DNA of 64,000 bases, taken from contig CM040434.1 of NCBI GenBank assembly GCA_022702705.1, positions 53,004,953-53,068,952 of the forward strand. The letters run 5' to 3'. Under the pieces are notes generated by a model. It was not told the origin of the DNA, ran no database searches, and saw only the letters and a list, made by a program, of their open reading frames with translations. Position numbers and translations under genes: made by a program. Source of the DNA: Papilionanthe hookeriana x Papilionanthe teres. Its lineage: Eukaryota; Streptophyta; Magnoliopsida; Asparagales; Orchidaceae. This document shows positions 11,696 to 22,877 of this stretch, piece after piece; the stretch's first letter is position 1; each line of letters opens with the position of its first letter.

Positions 11696-12957
11696 ACATT
11701 AATTGGGAAATTCCAATTTGTTCATCCCAAGATGGATTTTATTAGAAAGTTTTTTGAGGATCTGAAGCTCATTGGAGCATGGAAGCTGGGACTATTGGAT
11801 GACAGACATTTACTTATTAGACTACGTAATGAAGAAGATTATACTAGAATCGTTGCTCAACAATCTCTTTTGGTAGCTGACACACCTATGAAAATTATCA
11901 AATGGACACCTGATTTTGACCCATCTAAGGAACCTCCTATCGTTCCTATGTGGTTAAAGCTTCCTGGACTTCCCCTTCAGTTGTACCACCGACAGACTTT
12001 GTACAACATCAGCCAAGCTCTTGGTACTTCTCTCAGAGTTGATTCACCTACTTTTGATTGGGCCTCGTTTGATGGTGCCGGGGTTCAGATGGAGAGGGAT
12101 ATCACTCTTCCAGATGTGGATCGAATTTGGATCACAGATGATAAGGATGGGTTTTGGTAGGAGGTTGTGGTGGATAACAAGCCTCTTTATTGCCAACATT
12201 GTAAAATGTTTGGGCACATTATGGACACTTGTTATAGACTGCATCATCCCTCAAGAAAAAGGGTTTCTGGGCCTTCCTTAGCTGCTGTTGGGATTTCCCA
12301 ACAAAGTGTTGATGCTACCTTGGTTCAGGAGAAAAGGTAGCATCTGATGCTGATATCATGTTCAACAGTTTAAACTCAGTTGACAAGGCTGTCAGGGAGA
12401 CTCCTCTGGTGGTAAGTCAAATGATCAACACAGCTGTTACTGAATAAGTTGGAAGTGTGACCCTTCCTCCTGTGGTGCAAACCGCCCTGGTGCCTACTAT
12501 AGCTGTCGAGTTTGACCGATACATTAAAAAATTTAGCAGAAAAAGAAGAAACCCCCAAGTTATACCCATTGTTGCACCCACCGCTTTGAATCAGCAGGAT
12601 CAGTCAACAAAAGAGGAAGAAGCAGAAGAAGTTGAAGAAGATGAAGATGAAGAAGATTGGCAAGTTTACACTTCTCGACAGAAGAAGAAGCTTGTGGATA
12701 CACTTCTACTTGATGATACCTTGATTACTCATGAAAATGGAGTAGCACTGCAGAGATTATTTAATGGATCACCAAGAAACAGAGCGAGAGCACTGCCTTC
12801 GCGCTCTCATTTTTAGATATTGTTATTGCTCTTTTTCTATTCTGATCTTTGGATCCTTTTGTTAGCATTGTATCGTAGGGGTAGGGCTTCATTTATTGGG
12901 CCCTCTCCTCAAGCTTCTGTAACCGTTTTATTTTAATAAAATAGGCCCTTGGGCTTT

Positions 12958-12960
<3 letters not shown>
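11695..12960 (+). mobile_element. Half-LINE E1, sense segment with TA tail
   Basis: It carries the rest of ORF1, a short 3' UTR (GGGCCCTCTCC...TCTGTAACC...AGGCCCTTGGGCTTTC) and ends in (TA)n. There is no room for an ORF2: the stop codon of ORF1 lies 146 bp from the tail. Confidence 0.8.
11732..12816 (+). pseudogene. ORF1 protein of half-LINE E1 (DUF4283-like + CCHC)
   Basis: The order of parts is an N-terminal DUF4283-like domain (FFEDLKLIGAWKLG, LIRLRNEEDYTRI, KWTPDFDPSKEPPIVPMW), then a CX2CX4HX4C zinc knuckle (CQHCKMFGHIMDTC at about 12190-12230). A long linker, an acidic patch, DWQVYTSRQKKK and a basic C-terminus (RNRARALPSRSHF) follow. A TAG at 12158-12160 replaces an expected Gln codon, and there are frameshifts in the linker. 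The protein would bind element RNA, as L1 ORF1 proteins do. Confidence 0.75.

Positions 12961-13003
<43 letters not shown>
12961..13003. repeat. (TA)n tail of E1 / insertion site of E2
   Basis: A pure TA run of 43 bp is followed by TGGTTTAT, which is repeated after the tail of E2 at 15023. Confidence 0.95.
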
Positions 13004-13005
<2 letters not shown>

Positions 13006-13047
13006 TTTATATATATATCTCAATTGTCGTCGTCCCGCTCTCGTTCT

Positions 13048-13078
13048 GCTAGGGTTTCGCTGCATGACGAACCTTAGC
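13048..13078 (+). promoter_or_regulatory. Telo-box hairpin at the 5' end of E2
   Basis: GCTAGGGTTTCGC and its near-complement GACGAACCTTAGC can fold on each other. The same motif begins E3 and E6. Confidence 0.5.
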
Positions 13079-13424
13079 GCCTGTTCCACGGATTCTCGTG
13101 TCCTCTTCATCGCAAGCTGTGGGAAGTGTTCGCGTCTCTTCTCGCGTTAGTGCTTCCTCCTGCTCTACTCGACTGCTGCGCTGCTGCTGGTGGCCGAGCT
13201 AGCGGAATCTGCTCGACAGCTGTGCCTAGCTCGACTGCTGTGGCTCGACATCTGCAATCACCAGCGTCGTCGATCCACTATGTCTGCTTGCTGGTGGCCG
13301 AGTCATCTGCGATCTGTCTACTCTACATCTGTGTCGGGTTCGACAGCTGTGCTGCTACTCGACAACAGCGGCTCCCCCTGCAGCTCCCTCCTGCAGGCCC
13401 TGTGGGACTTGCGCAATTGTAGCA

Positions 13425-14802
13425 ATGGCCTCGGGTTGTTCATACGCCGAAGCCCTCGCCGACAATAACCCCTCTCGCGCCCCCTCCTGTTCCAACATTT
13501 TCTCGCAGAGATACCACGATCCTTTCGCGCAAGGCATTGAAACTGAGTTTCTCAAAAGTCTTCCCGCAAAGACGGAAAGCTTGCAATTTTTCTTACAAAG
13601 GAATAGATCTCCACTCTAGCTGCACCTTGTCGACTGTTTCTATTAGGTAAGTTCTTATACGGCAATCCTAACTTGAACTGATCTGAAATGAATTTGAGCA
13701 AATGAAGCTGAATGGAAGTTGGAAGATTGGTAGATTGGATGGGCGACACGTTCTCATTCAATTAACCGATGATGGGATTACACCGAGTGTTCGTTCAGAA
13801 GACTCATTCGAATTGACAATCGGGTGATGAAGGTGCTAAAATGGACGGTGGATTTCGACCATCGTACTGAGCCTCCCATCATCCCTGTTTGGCTGCAGGT
13901 ACACCTTTTACGATCAAGAGCTTCTATTCATCTTCGCAAAGATCTATGGCACACCACTCCAAACCGACCCTCCTACAAAGCAAATGACTCGACCTTCTGA
14001 GGCTAGAAAACTGATGGAATGAGACATCACGCTACCTTTTCCGAGAGAGATATGGATTGACACATAGTATCAGGGATCTTGGCAACCAGCAGAACTAGAA
14101 CAAGTACCTCTTTACTGTACCCACTGCCGTATGTTTGGTCACTCTCCTCATCGGTGTTGCCACTTGCATCCGAAGCTCAAACCTCCACATGCAAATACTA
14201 TTGGACCGCACATTCCTGTGACGGGTATACCGCCTTCCTCACCGTCAGTGATACCCACTACTGTTCCAGAACAGGTTGAGAAGGATCGACCCTTGGAGGA
14301 GCATCAGGTAGTTGTCATTGCTGGACAGGATGAGGTCATCTCTCTGTCTTCTTCTACTGGGGCAGCTACTACCATCTCAGGTGCCCACTACTATAGAGGG
14401 AGATTAGACTTCCAATCATGACATGTCTGAAGATAGGGAAGAAACAAACACTCATATTATGATGACGGAAAAGGTGTCTACTACTACTGAGGAAGAACTA
14501 CTGTCTAATAGTAGCTTGGTTGTTCTACCCGCTCAATGGGTAGAAGATTCTCAAGTATTAGAACCTATCACAGCAATAACCTTTCCCACTTCGGATCAGA
14601 CAGTCAAGTCTACTGAAGAAGAATGACAAGTGTATACCTCCCGGAGGAAGAAGAAAGTGCGGTGTTAATATCCTCCTTGGAAACTTAATGGATGATATTT
14701 TGGTCTCCCCTGATAATGGAGAAACCCTTCAGAGTGTGATTTATGGATGCACTACAATAACCAGGGGTAGAGGGAAGCCTTGGCGACCTCGTCCTCTTTA
14801 GT
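13425..14802 (+). pseudogene. ORF1 protein of half-LINE E2
   Basis: The start is MASGCSYAEALADN. Fragments of the DUF4283-like domain follow in shifted frames (MKLNGSWKIGRLDGRHVLIQ at about 13703). The knuckle CTHCRMFGHSPHRCC lies at about 14115-14160 and the C-terminal QVYTSRRKKK at about 14630. It is closest to the minus-strand element at 55.8-57.2 kb. Many stops make it non-functional. Confidence 0.7.
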
Positions 14803-14955
14803 TGCTTGTTTCTTTTTGTTCTATCTTTTGTATTGCTCTGTTTGAGCTTTATTGCTTTTTGTTTCTTATGAGTCGAGCTCAATTTTTTGGGCCGTCTCAT
14901 ACTACTTGTTTTGTACCTCTTTTTATTTCAATGAAATAGGCCATACGACGCTTTC

Positions 14956-14959
<4 letters not shown>

Positions 14960-15022
<63 letters not shown>
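14960..15022. repeat. (TA)n tail of E2
   Basis: There are 63 bp of AT repeat with a single ACAT interruption. Confidence 0.95.
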
Positions 15023-15315
15023 GGTTTATCAGTATTACAAAAGAGTGGAGCAAAACTGGAACATGTTGTCTTGTCCATCAGTCTTAGATTGTAGTGGATT
15101 CTTAATAAAAATTTTTTCAATCTTCCGCTAAGGAACAAAACAAAGAGGAGGTCTACCACAAGTCACACAATTGTGCAAAGCAGAAGAGTCTCCCAAGGTG
15201 AAACCATGATATTGCATACATACCATCAAATTTTTATGTATTAGCATAACACTTGCAGTAGTGGGTTGTGGACTTTGGTCAATGGAATGAGCGAAATTTT
15301 TGGAAAAGCATTTTA

Positions 15316-15480
15316 ATCCATTTACATGGATACCACCCAATTCTTATGTATTTATATATCTATCATCTATTTTTTTTTAATCTGGTGGGACGTATTTACA
15401 TGCATACCACCCAGTATTTATGTATTTACATTTCTAAAATTTAAATTTTATTTTTTATATTTATATTAAACATATCATTA
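15316..15480. mobile_element. Long-TIR MITE, partial copy
   Basis: Two left-arm sequences (TACATGGATACCACCCAATTC and TACATGCATACCACCCAG) stand about 80 bp apart in the same orientation. No right arm is found. Confidence 0.5.
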
Positions 15481-15597
15481 ATTTAACTTCTACATAATAT
15501 GTATATCTTATGTATTTCGAGCTAAAATAAGTTGAACACGATCGGACAACTTATTGTTTGTGTTCAGCTCGTTTATAAAACAAACAAACAAAACAAA

Positions 15598-16560
15598 CAA
15601 CAACAAAGCCTTTGTCCCACTACATGGGGTCGGCTACATAAATCCTTTTTCTCCATTGCGTCCTATTTAGTGTCAAATTTTCGTTTAATTCTAATAAATT
15701 AAGATCATTTTTTATGCAATAAGCCCAAGTCTTCCTAGGTCTACCTCTGCCTTTCTTAACATAAGTTGAATCTAAAACATCTACTCTCCTAATCAGATCA
15801 TCAGATTGTCGACGTTTAATGTGACTAAACCATCTAAGACTACTCTCTCTAATTTTATCCGTCACAGGAGCTACACCAACTCTATCACGAATATATTCAT
15901 TTCGAATCTTGTCTCTTAAGTGTAAAGCCATTCATCCACCTAATCATTCTTATCTCAACAACACTTAACTTAGTATTACGCTTCTCTTTTAAAGACCAAC
16001 ATTCAGCGCCATACAACATTTTCAGATCTCAGCACCATCTTATAAAATTTTCCTTTCAGTCTAAGAGACACTTTTCTATCACAGAAAAGGCTTGAAACAT
16101 TCCTCCACTTCAACCAACCAGCTTGAATTCTACTATTAACATCCCCATCTATATCATCATCGCATTGAACAACAGATCCGAGATATTTAAATCGTTCACA
16201 TCTTTTAATAATTTGATCACCCAAAGTAACACTTTTGTCATTAGTGCTACGTCCTCTAAAATTACATTCCATGTATTCAGTTTTAGTTCCACTCAAATGA
16301 AGGTATTTAGACTCCAGTGTAGACTTCCATAAATCAAGTTTTTCTTGAGTTTTTTCTCTAGTTTTATTCACGAGAAGGATATCATCAGCAAAAAGCATAC
16401 ACCAAGTTACATCCTCCTGTAAATGTCCAGTAAGACAATCCATAACTAAAGCAAAAAGATTGGGCTTAAAGCTGATGCTTGATGTAATCCAAAAGAAATA
16501 GGTAAATATTTGGTTAATTCTCTTTCAGGTTGAAGACAAGTAACAACTCTAGTATACATA
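15598..16560 (-). pseudogene. RTE-type LINE fragment (RT and 3' end)
   Basis: The minus strand encodes the RT palm with an intact FADD box (WCMLFADDILLV) and TLGDQIIKRCERFKYLGS. The typical RTE C-terminus (IRESSLRWFSHIKRR, KKGRGRPRKTW) follows. The 3' end carries CCGACCCCATGTAGTGGG and GTTGTTG repeats, typical of plant RTE elements. It is 5' truncated near 16560 and frameshifted. Confidence 0.85.
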
Positions 16561-16569
16561 TTGTTTATA

Positions 16570-16695
16570 AATCGAGCTAAAAAAATATATTCATGTTCGG
16601 CCTGCTTGCTTAACGAACAAATCGAACACTAGCTACTTATCGAACCGAACACGAGTTGTTTTCGAATGACGAGCTTTTTTGACAGTTCTGAGCAT
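16570..16695. mobile_element. Terminal-repeat element, right part
   Basis: ATGTTCGGCCTGCTTGCTTAACGAACAAATCGAACAC and GAACCGAACACGAG match the family at 10831 and 50415. The end is CTTTTTTGACAGTTCTGAG. Confidence 0.45.
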
Positions 16696-16699
16696 GACA

Positions 16700-18850
16700 C
16701 CGTAGATAAGAGAAATCCAGACATTCAGATCTATAGATGCCTTCTTGAGTTGTCCCTACTGATAGAGGTCTGACACGTCAAAAAATGGGCCCTTTTGTGC
16801 CATGTTTGGTAGAATACTTGGAGCTATTCAGATGTTAGATTCAGTTAAGCATGACAACCATCATCAGATGTCCATAAGGGAGGGATGAAACCTAGTATTG
16901 AAATTTATCTTAGGATTTTGATGGGGAACGAATGGATTTCAAGTCCCTATTAAGTGGAGAAGAGGTCTCTTTTGAATGATTGCTAGTGAGAGTGGTGCAG
17001 CTTGCTACAAATTTCACCCTAGAGTTGATTTTTTCTCATATATTGGTTTATAAACTATATTTCACTGAGTACGAGAAGTGGAAGAAGGTTTCAGACTTAA
17101 GGGCTCAAGAGTTACATTGCGGGAACCTTTATCTATATGCAACTTATCGGTGCAAAAAGTTGGTTTAGATTTAATTTATATAAATATAGATAAATGTTTA
17201 GAAAGTATAAATTTAATTTTAAAATACGAAATCAAACCGATCTCATTTATGCAATAGTTTAAATGATTAAGCACTTCACCGCAAGCCATATATCTATTCC
17301 GAAGAATGGATACATTGCTTGGTAGTGAGGTTTGATCAAATAAACTAAAGAATCCATTACATCCATTTGGTCTTCTAACCATTTATGTTGACCGACAACT
17401 TCCTCTATCTAATATGAAAGAATTTGATAGGGTTTATATTAATCTGGGGTCTTTAAGTTTTCTATAAGGGCAAGCCTCTATAGTTAATTATATCTTAGAT
17501 AACTGAAGTCACTTAAGAAAACTCTTGATTAAGATCAGAAAATATTGTATTCATGACTTTCGAAAGGTAGGATTCTTCAAAGTAATGTGATAGTAGGAAA
17601 TCCAATAAGTGAGTGGCTCAAGTTTCGGAACAGTTATTATAGAAATCCAAAGGAAGAGAAAGTTAGGGGAAAAGACATAGATCCAAGAGAAACCTTGGTG
17701 TCCTCCCAACTATCTTATGGTTTGGCTTCAATTTGAGATAATTATTTAATATGTCATCCTGTCAATTTTATTATTTAGGGCTTACATTCACTTGATACCG
17801 ATCATGTGAATAGTCTGGAGGATAGGGGGATTTATGCATACCTGATGACAACCTTGGAACCTAAGACGAGTTAAGGCTTATATTGCGTAGGGTGCTAAGA
17901 CCTAAAGAGATAAAGAGAGGGTTTACATTGCACTAGACAAACCACCTCGAAGTCCTATGGCTTGTTTATTTCTAAGAATAGTTTAGTTGATGTAGAATTA
18001 TTTTGTTGTTGAAGGTGGTCGTGCTACCAACGGTACTTGCTCTGCGCTCCTCATTAGAGTAGGTTTAGTTTAAAGAAATGTCAAATTGAAGAGATGAGAG
18101 AAGTTTCATGTTTCAGAGTTCAAGTTTTCTAAGGTGTCAAGTTTAATGTCTTAAGTTTTAGTAGGGGGAATTTAAGTTAATTATAGCGACACCAGTTAGG
18201 ATCCCACGATTCCCTCATTATAACACTATTATTTTCTTTGGTTTCATTTAGTCCAGATGAATTTACCAAATTCAAGTAAATGAATTCAATACTTTCATTT
18301 ATACCGTGGGAAATCTCGTTAGTACGCGAGGTTGCATCATCCGAGGGATTCCCGATCATCCGATATATGTATTTTAATTTAGTTGTAATTGCGATATTTG
18401 TTTGTTTGTGATTGAATTTTGAGTTGTGTAATATTTTGACTGTTGCGGATTTGAATTTTATTTTTGTTTTGTTTTAGTTTTGATTTCGGTTTTATAGATA
18501 TCCTAAAAGATCTGGTTTTCATGCAGGGTGACTGTTGTTTAATCATGCAAGCTCGTAAGCAAGAAAAGTACAGTAAAGACAGTGCAGGGAAAGGTGTTAT
18601 AAAATATAAAAGCATACCTGGCGAGTCTTCTCGTTCTTCCACCTTTATTTGAGAGGGGAGGTTTCAATCAGATGGTTGTAGTAGTTTTGATTGGATCCAA
18701 CGAACCTTCAGATGAAGCCTTGAGCTGTGGTGAAATGTATAGACCGGAATTCGACCAAGGCCGATTTCAGGAGTTGATCAAACTCTATGCTAGAGGCTCT
18801 CTGTGATGGGACTTTGATGGGGGAACTTCTTATTTCAGTGTGGGGATGGT
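16700..18850. other. No gene recognised
   Basis: This lies inside the gypsy element. Open frames are short and none matches a family I know. The stretch may be decayed retroelement interior, but I cannot support a specific call. Confidence 0.4.
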
Positions 18851-19099
18851 GTGGGTGCAATTAATTTGGATTTAGTGCATTGTGGAGCTGTGATGGAGTT
18901 TGTCCTGGTTCCGACTGAGAAAGCAGTGGGGAAATTGGCTCTGGACAGTGGTAATCAGGGCTGGAGCATGGTGGGCTTGCACTTAAAAGGTCTCCAGGAA
19001 GCTCTTTTTGGCAGAGTTTCCTTAAGAAATTTTCAGCACCCCCATTTGGGCATGAAGGATGGCTTTTATAGCCATGGCCATTAGGCTGAGCTTGGGGCC

Positions 19100-20560
19100 T
19101 GCTGGTGGGTGGAATCAGTTGCTTAGGTGGAGTGCTGAAGAGCTGTAATGGCCAATCAGAGCTGGACAAGTCGGAGGGTGAGTTTGGGTTTAAATTGGGA
19201 GGAGGTGGCTCTCGGTTTGGGCTCCTCCGACGAATAGGCCGACCGGCCAGGCCAGGGGAGGTGGCCAGTGGTCTGGTGGTCAGGTGGGCAGGCCATGAGT
19301 GGGGTAAGCTTAAGTAGTTAGGGATTCATTGCAAATCTCTTTTAGGTTTTTCCATTTAAGGAAGGGGATCCCCTAATTTGGGGGACCCTTGGCCCATGGC
19401 TTGAGTAGGGTTGGCTAGAGGCATCTAGGTCAGTCCCTAGGCTCAACTTGGTGGCTGTGGAATGTTTGGGTTGATAAATTTGGCTAGGTTTGGTCAATTT
19501 GGCTCATAGGTTCAATTTGGGTCACTTGGGTTCAAAGTGCTAGGTTTGGTTCAAGCTTGGGTTAGGTCCAATTGATTGTTCAAAATGGTGTGTATGATTG
19601 CTATAAAGAGTTTAGAAAAGGATTAGGGTGATTTTGAGTAGGTTTGAGGGGGGTCAATTTGGTTTAAATTGAGTATTTGGTCAATTTGGGGGTATTTGGG
19701 TTAGCTTGAGTTTAGGCTAGGCTAGGATTAGGTCCAAGGCCAATTGAAGGTTCACAATGGCCTATGGGGATGTTATGAAGAGTTCCCAACATTAATTGGG
19801 TGGAAATTTTAGGGTTAGGGCATTCAATTTGATGGATTTTGGTCATGTGGTCAATTTGGGGCAAAATTGGGGATTTTAGGTTTGGTTGGACTTGGATGAG
19901 GTTTGGGCTCAAATTGGGGCAATTGATGGTTCAATTTGGTGTAGGGGAATGTCATGAAGAATTTTGGATATTAATTTGGGGAATTGATTGGCTCATGGGG
20001 TTTAATTTGGGTAGATTTGGTCATATGGTCAAAATTGGGCTTTTTGGTTTGAGTTTAAATTGGACTTGGAATTGGGTCAAATTTGGCTTGGATTTTGTTT
20101 GAGATGAGATTAATCATTGTGAATTTAAGTTTAGAATTGAAATTGGAGAGGATTGAAGTCAATTTGGTGGACATTGGACGTGATTTGGGCATTTTGGGCT
20201 TAAAGGGCAAATTTGAGCTTTTGGTCAAAATGGGTCCATTTAGTCAAGTTGGGTCAAGTAAATTGGTTTAAATTGAAAATGAGAATATTTGAAGGGTTTT
20301 AGGAATTTTTGGAAATTTTGAAATTTTTGGGCTAGGAGGGGTATTTTGGTAATTTTGGTGGTTTTGGGGCTTTTTTGGAAATTTAGTAAATTTGGGGTCA
20401 TTTGGTCAATTTTGGTAGAGTTTATGGGTAAAGGGGTCAAAAGTTTGATTTTTGGTAAAAATTGGGGTCGAAGGAGATTGATAACCCATTTGGGTCGTGG
20501 ACCAAGGGAATTCCTCATTTGGACTCTCCATGTAATGGAGCTAACCAAACTCTAGCCTGG
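19100..20560. repeat. GT-rich decayed tandem array
   Basis: Words of the type GGTCAATTTGGG and GGTTCAATTTGG recur dozens of times. A longer unit is visible at about 19566, 19740 and 19920, each with CAATTGA(TA)(GT)GTTCA followed by ATGAAGA-type text. That gives a period near 175-180 bp. Confidence 0.65.
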
Positions 20561-21036
20561 GGCTAAGAGCTTGGAGAAACCACCAACATGAGTTTCCAAA
20601 AGAGTAGGGGATCAAGCCTAAGCCTCAGAGAAATTGGTATATTTGGTTTAAAGTTGTGATGTAGTATGTGAGAGTTTAATGTGCAAATGTGTGTGTGAGC
20701 CTCACCCAGACATTGGGTAAGTCCTAAGGCTTTACCATCCTATAGGGATCTCCTCTTGAGCTTCTTAATGCTTTGTCTCATCCTCTTAAGCATTTAGAGG
20801 TTAGACTTTAAGCATTTGAAAACTTCAAGCGAAGCAAAGAAGTGTTTTGATTTTCTATGGGATAAGTGTTCTATTGCTAGTCTCTAAGATAGTCACAAGG
20901 AAAGTCTTATGGTTAGACTCTAGGCTATTCTAAAGAAAGACTAGACCTTAACAAAAGTGAGGTTAACACAGCTCCAATTCATGATGTGCCAAGAGAGGAT
21001 GCGTATTTATTATGTCGAGACGTGATTTGAAGTGAC

Positions 21037-21171
21037 AACACCTACATGATCGAACTACCAGGGGATTACAATATCCCTGATACCTTCAATGTGACAGACT
21101 TGACTCTGTGGTACAAGAAACCAGAGGTTTCAACGAATGAAGTCGATGCTCTCCAGAGCTCAGGAGATTGA
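21037..21171 (+). pseudogene. Gypsy integrase C-terminus
   Basis: The frame reads NTYMIELPGDYNIPDTFNVTDLTLWY and ends ...LQSSGD-TGA. The pattern 'Y.LELP..Y.I..TFNV.DL' is typical of the end of plant Ty3/gypsy pol. The stop codon is the first three bases of the LTR. Confidence 0.8.
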
Positions 21172-22051
21172 TGCAAGAGCTTACTTCAATAAAAACATAC
21201 TGTGATACTATAGTATTAAAGTTGCTACAATTCTGCTGAAATATTAATCGAGGGAGACATGCCAAAATAATATAATGTTCCTTTCTTATGCTTTATTTTA
21301 TTTTATCATTAATTTTTTTATAGTCTATTCCCTTATATTGGTTGTATTAGGGTTTGAAAGTTAGTTTTTGTATGTTTTTTATCAGGACAGTTGGCGACGT
21401 CTCTTCTTCCCTTTGAGGGTTGTATTCTAAAGTTCCAAGTGGTACTTTGGTTGTATCTTGATTTCCAGGTGATAATTTATCCTTCACCAAGCACAACCCG
21501 CCGCTCCATGTCGTTCTTCCCTATTGCAGCGGCCCCCAAGAAAGCAGTTTTTTGCTGTTTTTTTCAATGTAGTCTTCCCATTCCAGCCCTTCTTGGTCGC
21601 TGCCCCGTCTCAGATAGCCGTTCCTTGCTGTCCTAAAGCCTCTGCACCCCCCCACCACACTCCTTTTCTCCCATTTGTTGTCGACACTAGAAAACAATAA
21701 ACCTATTGTTTTCCTCCTGACCCATAGCTGTTCTAGCCTTTCCTACCACTCCTTGTCGGTCTGCTCACCATCGCACCTGCTGCCCTTACCGTCTTAGCAT
21801 TTCACTTCACTGCCAACGTGATTCCAACCCCTCCTTTGATTGTCCCAACCTCTGACAACCCAATTTCAGCAATCTACTTTCGCTCCCCAACCACTTAGCC
21901 GACCTCCACCACCCATGGGTAGAGACCTAGCGTGAATTCGTGCCGTGTTTGTTGCAATTTCCCTTTCTAGTGTGTTCCTTGTAACCGTCTATTTGTTTTC
22001 GACAATAATATATGTTTATCCTAGCATGTTCTGGGTTTAGTTGCAGTATCA
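21169..22051 (+). repeat. 3' LTR of the 9.1-22 kb gypsy element
   Basis: It begins TGATGCAAGAGC and ends GTTTAGTTGCAGTATCA. It shares TTGTATTAGGGTTTGAAAG and the C-rich middle with 9114-9957. Confidence 0.75.
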
Positions 22052-22591
22052 AGGAGGCTGGAACGACAAAACAACAGGTTGGACGACAGTTATGGGCGGT
22101 GTCTGTGGAGGAAGTAGGCGGAAAGCGACACAGGAAGGTTGGGATGGGTGAAGATCGGCTGATTGGGCGGCAACAAGCTTGGGAAGGGTGGGAGGTTGCT
22201 GAAATTTGTGGAAATGTAGGAAACAAAAGCAAAAAATTGCTATTCCGGCGGCTGCAATAGGGATTGGATGACGAGGATCAATGTAGGAATGTTGCGGAAT
22301 GTTAGGGGAAGGATAATGACTACCTCAGTAGAGAGATATAGCAGCAACACCCAGTCCATCAGATATAGGCATCAAATAATAGGCACCAACCACGGTCCTA
22401 AACAAACATACGCCAAAAACTGAGAATCCAAAGCCTAATACAACATATATGAATGACTAAAAAGGAATGATTAAAGGAAATATGCTAAAAATTACAAAGA
22501 AATCAAAAAGGGGTTCGATTCGGCGTTGTCGGGTGACTTGTCTCCCTCACACTGTAGCAATATTGTGGAAAAGGTAGGGGGTCCCGCGTCA
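22052..22591 (-). mobile_element. Gypsy LTR fragment in opposite orientation
   Basis: On the minus strand it begins TGACGCGGGACCCCC, like the LTR start at 1828, and contains TTGTATTAGGCTTTGG. It abuts the end of the plus-strand LTR directly, and its 3' part is missing. Confidence 0.65.
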
Positions 22592-22877
22592 CATAAATGT
22601 GCCCAAACTCTTAAGCCTTTTCACAAACTCTTAATCTAGAAAGTCTTTTTCCTATTCTAATGGATTATTGCATAATTTTCATTTTAGTCGAGCCCTATCA
22701 CTAAAAAAAAAATTTTAATCCTTTCATGCTTTGGCGGCACCCAATAAAATTATGTATGGAAAGCATTAAAAAATTGTGAGTATGGAAAAGTAATTGTAAT
22801 ATTGATTTGAATGTTTTATAAAAAAATTTTTAATCCTCAAATTGGCTGAACCAACAAACCTATATATGTCTATACTC

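Larger units (their letters stand above)
13012..14960 (+). mobile_element. Half-LINE E2, complete ends
   Basis: A CpG-rich 5' leader starts right after the TA run with TCTGCTAGGGTTTCGC. A degenerate ORF1 follows, then a 3' UTR with GGGCCGTCTCATAC, AATAGGCCATACG and a (TA)n tail. The words (TA)nTGGTTTAT stand both before (12961-13011) and after (15022-15029) the element, consistent with a target duplication that includes the microsatellite. Confidence 0.75.
9114..22051 (+). mobile_element. Ty3/gypsy-type LTR element with nested insertions
   Basis: Direct LTRs at about 9114-9957 and 21169-22051 share the TTGTATTAGGGTTTG block and the following 'leader' sequence. Internal remnants in the same orientation are a gag zinc knuckle (about 10540-10826) and the integrase C-terminus (21037-21171). 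It is related to the 1.8-5.4 kb element but belongs to a different subfamily. TA-tailed L1-type elements (11071-15022), a terminal-repeat element and an RTE fragment are nested inside. The flanks do not show a clear target duplication, so the outer boundaries may have been rearranged. Confidence 0.7.

Noticed and set aside
11305..11745. 146-codon + strand frame, Arg- and Glu-rich
   Set aside because: It is the antisense of the CpG-rich 5' leader of half-LINE E1, which is inverted here.
12928..13110. Frames with long IYIYIYI runs (also at 14852, 14923, 38539, 42791, 43039, 52426)
   Set aside because: They are translations of (TA)n microsatellites.
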